From positions 1-7,746 of the forward strand of contig CAMWQV010000083.1 in the NCBI GenBank assembly GCA_947176425.1: DNA of 7,746 nucleotides, in the 5' to 3' direction. Position numbers and translations under genes: made by a program. The stretch comes from an uncultured Clostridia bacterium (GTDB lineage: Bacteria > Bacillota > Clostridia > Oscillospirales > Oscillospiraceae). Shown in pieces: positions 6,202 through 7,746 of the stretch; positions within the stretch are counted from its first letter, which is position 1; every line of letters starts with the position of its first letter. The notes under the pieces were generated by a model. That model saw nothing but the letters and a program-made list of their open reading frames with translations. It ran no database searches and was not told where the DNA came from.

Positions 6202-6942
6202 ATGTTTTCTGTACCCCTGGAGGAAGGGGTCATTGTGGAGAGAAAAAACCGTTTCGATATGCTCATCGCATTGAACGGACAGACGATAGAGTGCCACTGC
6301 CCGACCACATGGAATATCGGACAGCTCAATGTCGCAGGGCGGCCCTGTCTCCTTTCACGGCGCGAAAAACCGGACCCCCGCAAAACGCCCTATACCGTGG
6401 AGGCCGTTTCCCTGAACGAACCGGAGGAACCGAATAAAAAATGGATCGGGATCAACCAGACCGCCGCAAACCGGTACGTTGAATACTTTCTGAAAAACGA
6501 CGGATTCCCGGATATACTGCCCTCCAGCAGCCGTGTACGCCGGGCACGTTTATCCGGGAAATCCAACCTGGATTTTATTGTAGGCGAGGCCTGTATAGCG
6601 ATCAAAATGCCGCTGTTGGTTCTGCCGGATATTCCGGAACATATGCGCATAGGCTCTAAGCCCTCCTCCCCCAATACAGAACGATTTCTGAAACGCATTA
6701 CCAAACTGGCCCACAGCCTTCCCGATATCAAACGCACCCTGCTGCTGGTCATTTACATTCATGACCATCCCGAATTCCACATAGGGGAGTTCCGAGAGCT
6801 GTATCAGGACTACTACCCCGCGATCAAGGACATCGCGGCACGCAGCGCAGAAATGGGGATTGAAAACTGGCAGGTCAATTTTTCCCTGAACAGTACATCG
6901 GTAAGCCTGGACCGCTATTTCCCGCTGCATACGGACGAATAA
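6202..6942 (+). CDS. sfsA: Divergent SfsA family protein, nuclease Glu replaced
   Basis: SfsA proteins have an N-terminal OB-like nucleic-acid-binding domain and a C-terminal PD-(D/E)xK nuclease-like domain. From the ATG at 6202 the product has 246 residues, normal for the family. It opens with PLEEGVIVERKNRF, matching the usual SfsA N-terminus, then has CHCPTTW where CPNTG is usual, RKTPYTVEAV, GINQTAANRYVE and SNLDF. The catalytic YIEVK segment of E. coli SfsA reads CIAIK here: D124 and K135 are kept but the Glu is Ala133 (GCG, one base from GAG). The start is uncertain. A strong GGGAGGTG at 6168-6175 lies upstream and in frame with ATT (6181) or CTG (6184), while the ATG at 6202 has no ribosome binding site and the ATG at 6160 lies before it. 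Cytosolic; catalytic activity is doubtful by inference. Confidence 0.85.
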   Translation: MFSVPLEEGVIVERKNRFDMLIALNGQTIECHCPTTWNIGQLNVAGRPCLLSRREKPDPRKTPYTVEAVSLNEPEEPNKKWIGINQTAANRYVEYFLKNDGFPDILPSSSRVRRARLSGKSNLDFIVGEACIAIKMPLLVLPDIPEHMRIGSKPSSPNTERFLKRITKLAHSLPDIKRTLLLVIYIHDHPEFHIGEFRELYQDYYPAIKDIAARSAEMGIENWQVNFSLNSTSVSLDRYFPLHTDE

Positions 6943-6949
6943 TAACTGG

Positions 6950-6982
6950 AACTGCCGCGCCCAAAAAAGAGGCACGGCAGTT
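6950..6982 (+). terminator. Terminator of the SfsA-family gene
   Basis: AACTGCCG-c-GCC (6950-6961) pairs with GGC-a-CGGCAGTT (6971-6982): 8 plus 3 base pairs around one C/A mismatch, with a 9-base A-rich loop. The stem ends in a TTTTC tail on the plus strand, 7 bases after the stop codon. It also lies 7 bases beyond the stop of the convergent DUF4397 gene, but has no T tail on that strand. Confidence 0.75.
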
Positions 6983-6989
6983 TTCAGCG

Positions 6990-7746
6990 TTATCGATCGG
7001 TCAGGATCAGATTTTGAATATTGTTCCGGTTGCTTCCGTTTTGAAGGATGTAGACGCTGTAAATCGCGTTGCTGGTGACGTTCAGATAGAGAGAACCAAA
7101 CGTCTCCACCGGCGGATACACACCCAGCCATGCAGAATCCAGGGTCTCGATATCCTGCCAGGCGGGCATAGGGAGCTGGTTTGTATCGGCATAGAAGAAT
7201 TGATAGGTACCGGGCCGGATCCGTTTGAATGCCGCCACTTCCTTAAAGCGCAGGTCGGTATAGACAACCCGGCCGTCACTGAGCAGAACGTCCATCGGTC
7301 CGCTGTTATAGGCCAGATTGCCGATCCGGAAGCTGGAATAGCCGTTGGTGGGCGGACAGCAGCTGTCTGTGATTTGCAGCAGGTCCATACCGCTGGCCGT
7401 ATTGATGATGGCAATCGTTGACGCCGCGTTCGCCTGGAAGGGCATCGCCTTTTGTATATAGATGTATCCGTCGGTACCGGCTACAGTAACGGTCCTATAT
7501 CCCGCACTGAACCAGCTGTAATTGCTGGCGGAGGCGTAGTTGAGCAAGTTGACTACACGGGTGTTTCCGACCGTAATGCGGAATGAGGGATACCCATAGG
7601 CGGCGTTGAGAAAACGGACTTTAGAATTGCGGGTTCCGCTGCCGGAGCCTGGCCAGAGAGTCACGCCGCTGCCGAAGCCGGGCCAAATGGTCACGCCGCT
7701 GCCGGAACTGCCGGTATTGTTGTTATTATTATTGTTGTTGTTATTG
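6990..7746 (-). CDS. Surface-type protein with two DUF4397 domains (5'-partial)
   Basis: The frame runs off the right edge of the window, so the N-terminus, including any signal peptide, is not seen; 251 residues are visible. The visible part starts with ten Asn, then TGSSGSG, then two decapeptide repeats (GVTIWPGFGS, GVTLWPGSGS). Two related beta-rich domains follow. Numbered from the GTG at 7694, domain 1 is about 25-110 (KVRFLNAAYGYPSFRITV to MDLLQITD) and domain 2 about 120-233 (SSFRIGNLAYNSGPMDVLL to NLILTD). They align with each other in their openings and endings, and the second carries an insertion of about 30 residues. A CC pair (112-113) sits in the linker. The arrangement matches DUF4397 (PF14344) proteins, usually secreted or envelope-associated. 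Function is unknown; a cell or spore surface role is inferred from composition only. Confidence 0.85.
   Translation of the reverse strand, partial: NNNNNNNNNNTGSSGSGVTIWPGFGSGVTLWPGSGSGTRNSKVRFLNAAYGYPSFRITVGNTRVVNLLNYASASNYSWFSAGYRTVTVAGTDGYIYIQKAMPFQANAASTIAIINTASGMDLLQITDSCCPPTNGYSSFRIGNLAYNSGPMDVLLSDGRVVYTDLRFKEVAAFKRIRPGTYQFFYADTNQLPMPAWQDIETLDSAWLGVYPPVETFGSLYLNVTSNAIYSVYILQNGSNRNNIQNLILTDR
7635..7706 (-). repeat. 30-bp tandem repeat encoding WPG decapeptides
   Basis: Two imperfect 30-bp units (7635-7664 and 7665-7694) and a third partial unit (7695-7706) share gccgctgccg at one end and, in the two full units, gtcac at the other. Each full unit encodes one decapeptide with VT(I/L)WPG. 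Length change by slippage would be in frame. Confidence 0.75.
7716..7745 (-). repeat. AAY trinucleotide tract encoding ten Asn
   Basis: Ten consecutive AAT/AAC codons on the minus strand, continuing to the window edge, so the full tract may be longer. Third positions vary between T and C in blocks, suggesting expansion by slippage or duplication. Confidence 0.85.

Noticed and set aside
5595..6383. Minus-strand frame of 262 codons spanning the end of the YnbB-like gene and the start of the SfsA-family gene
   Set aside because: It covers the intergenic promoter region and two real genes in antisense, with no family resemblance.

Overview
The window looks like a chromosomal housekeeping segment of an anaerobic, fairly GC-rich Clostridia member, most like the gut Oscillospiraceae/Ruminococcaceae. 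Reasons: a ClpC/E-type AAA+ unfoldase, a DegV/FakB-type lipid-binding protein, a PerR-controlled peroxide-defence cluster built on a reverse rubrerythrin and a desulforedoxin-type iron protein, a YnbB-type PLP enzyme, and AGGAGG-type ribosome binding sites. The taxon is inferred from gene content and remembered family resemblance, not from a search. I see no mobile element, phage gene, CRISPR array, tRNA or rRNA, and no gene-free stretch longer than 300 bases.

Layout: 1-1683 (+) is the C-terminal two thirds of a Clp ATPase cut by the window start. It is followed by a 69-aa cysteine-containing small protein (1749-1958, +) and a strong GC hairpin. A DegV-family gene (2132-2986, +) has its own extended -10 promoter. 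The block 3070-4457 lies on the minus strand and reads perR, reverse rubrerythrin, desulforedoxin-domain protein, ending in a hairpin terminator at 3017-3047. Divergent from perR, a YnbB-like PLP enzyme runs 4704-5987 (+), preceded by a possible short ORF. A divergent SfsA-family gene (about 6202-6942, +) ends at a hairpin, which it shares with a convergent minus-strand gene. That last gene encodes a surface-type protein with two DUF4397 domains, WPG repeats and a poly-Asn tract (6990 to beyond 7746).

The most coherent system is the peroxide-defence block. PerR keeps all five expected regulatory-metal ligands and both zinc CxxC pairs. A perfect 7-1-7 inverted repeat lies between the perR -10 box and start codon, fitting autoregulation, but its sequence is unlike the textbook AT-rich Per box. 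The next gene, the peroxide reductase, appears to have its own promoter with a second, unrelated palindrome in the spacer. The small Fe(Cys)4-type protein downstream is a natural candidate redox partner.

I did not find a wholly new system. The best leads are the atypical PerR operator, the SfsA homologue whose nuclease Glu is replaced by Ala and whose start site is ambiguous, the small Cys protein behind the Clp ATPase, and the low-complexity N-terminal part of the DUF4397 protein.
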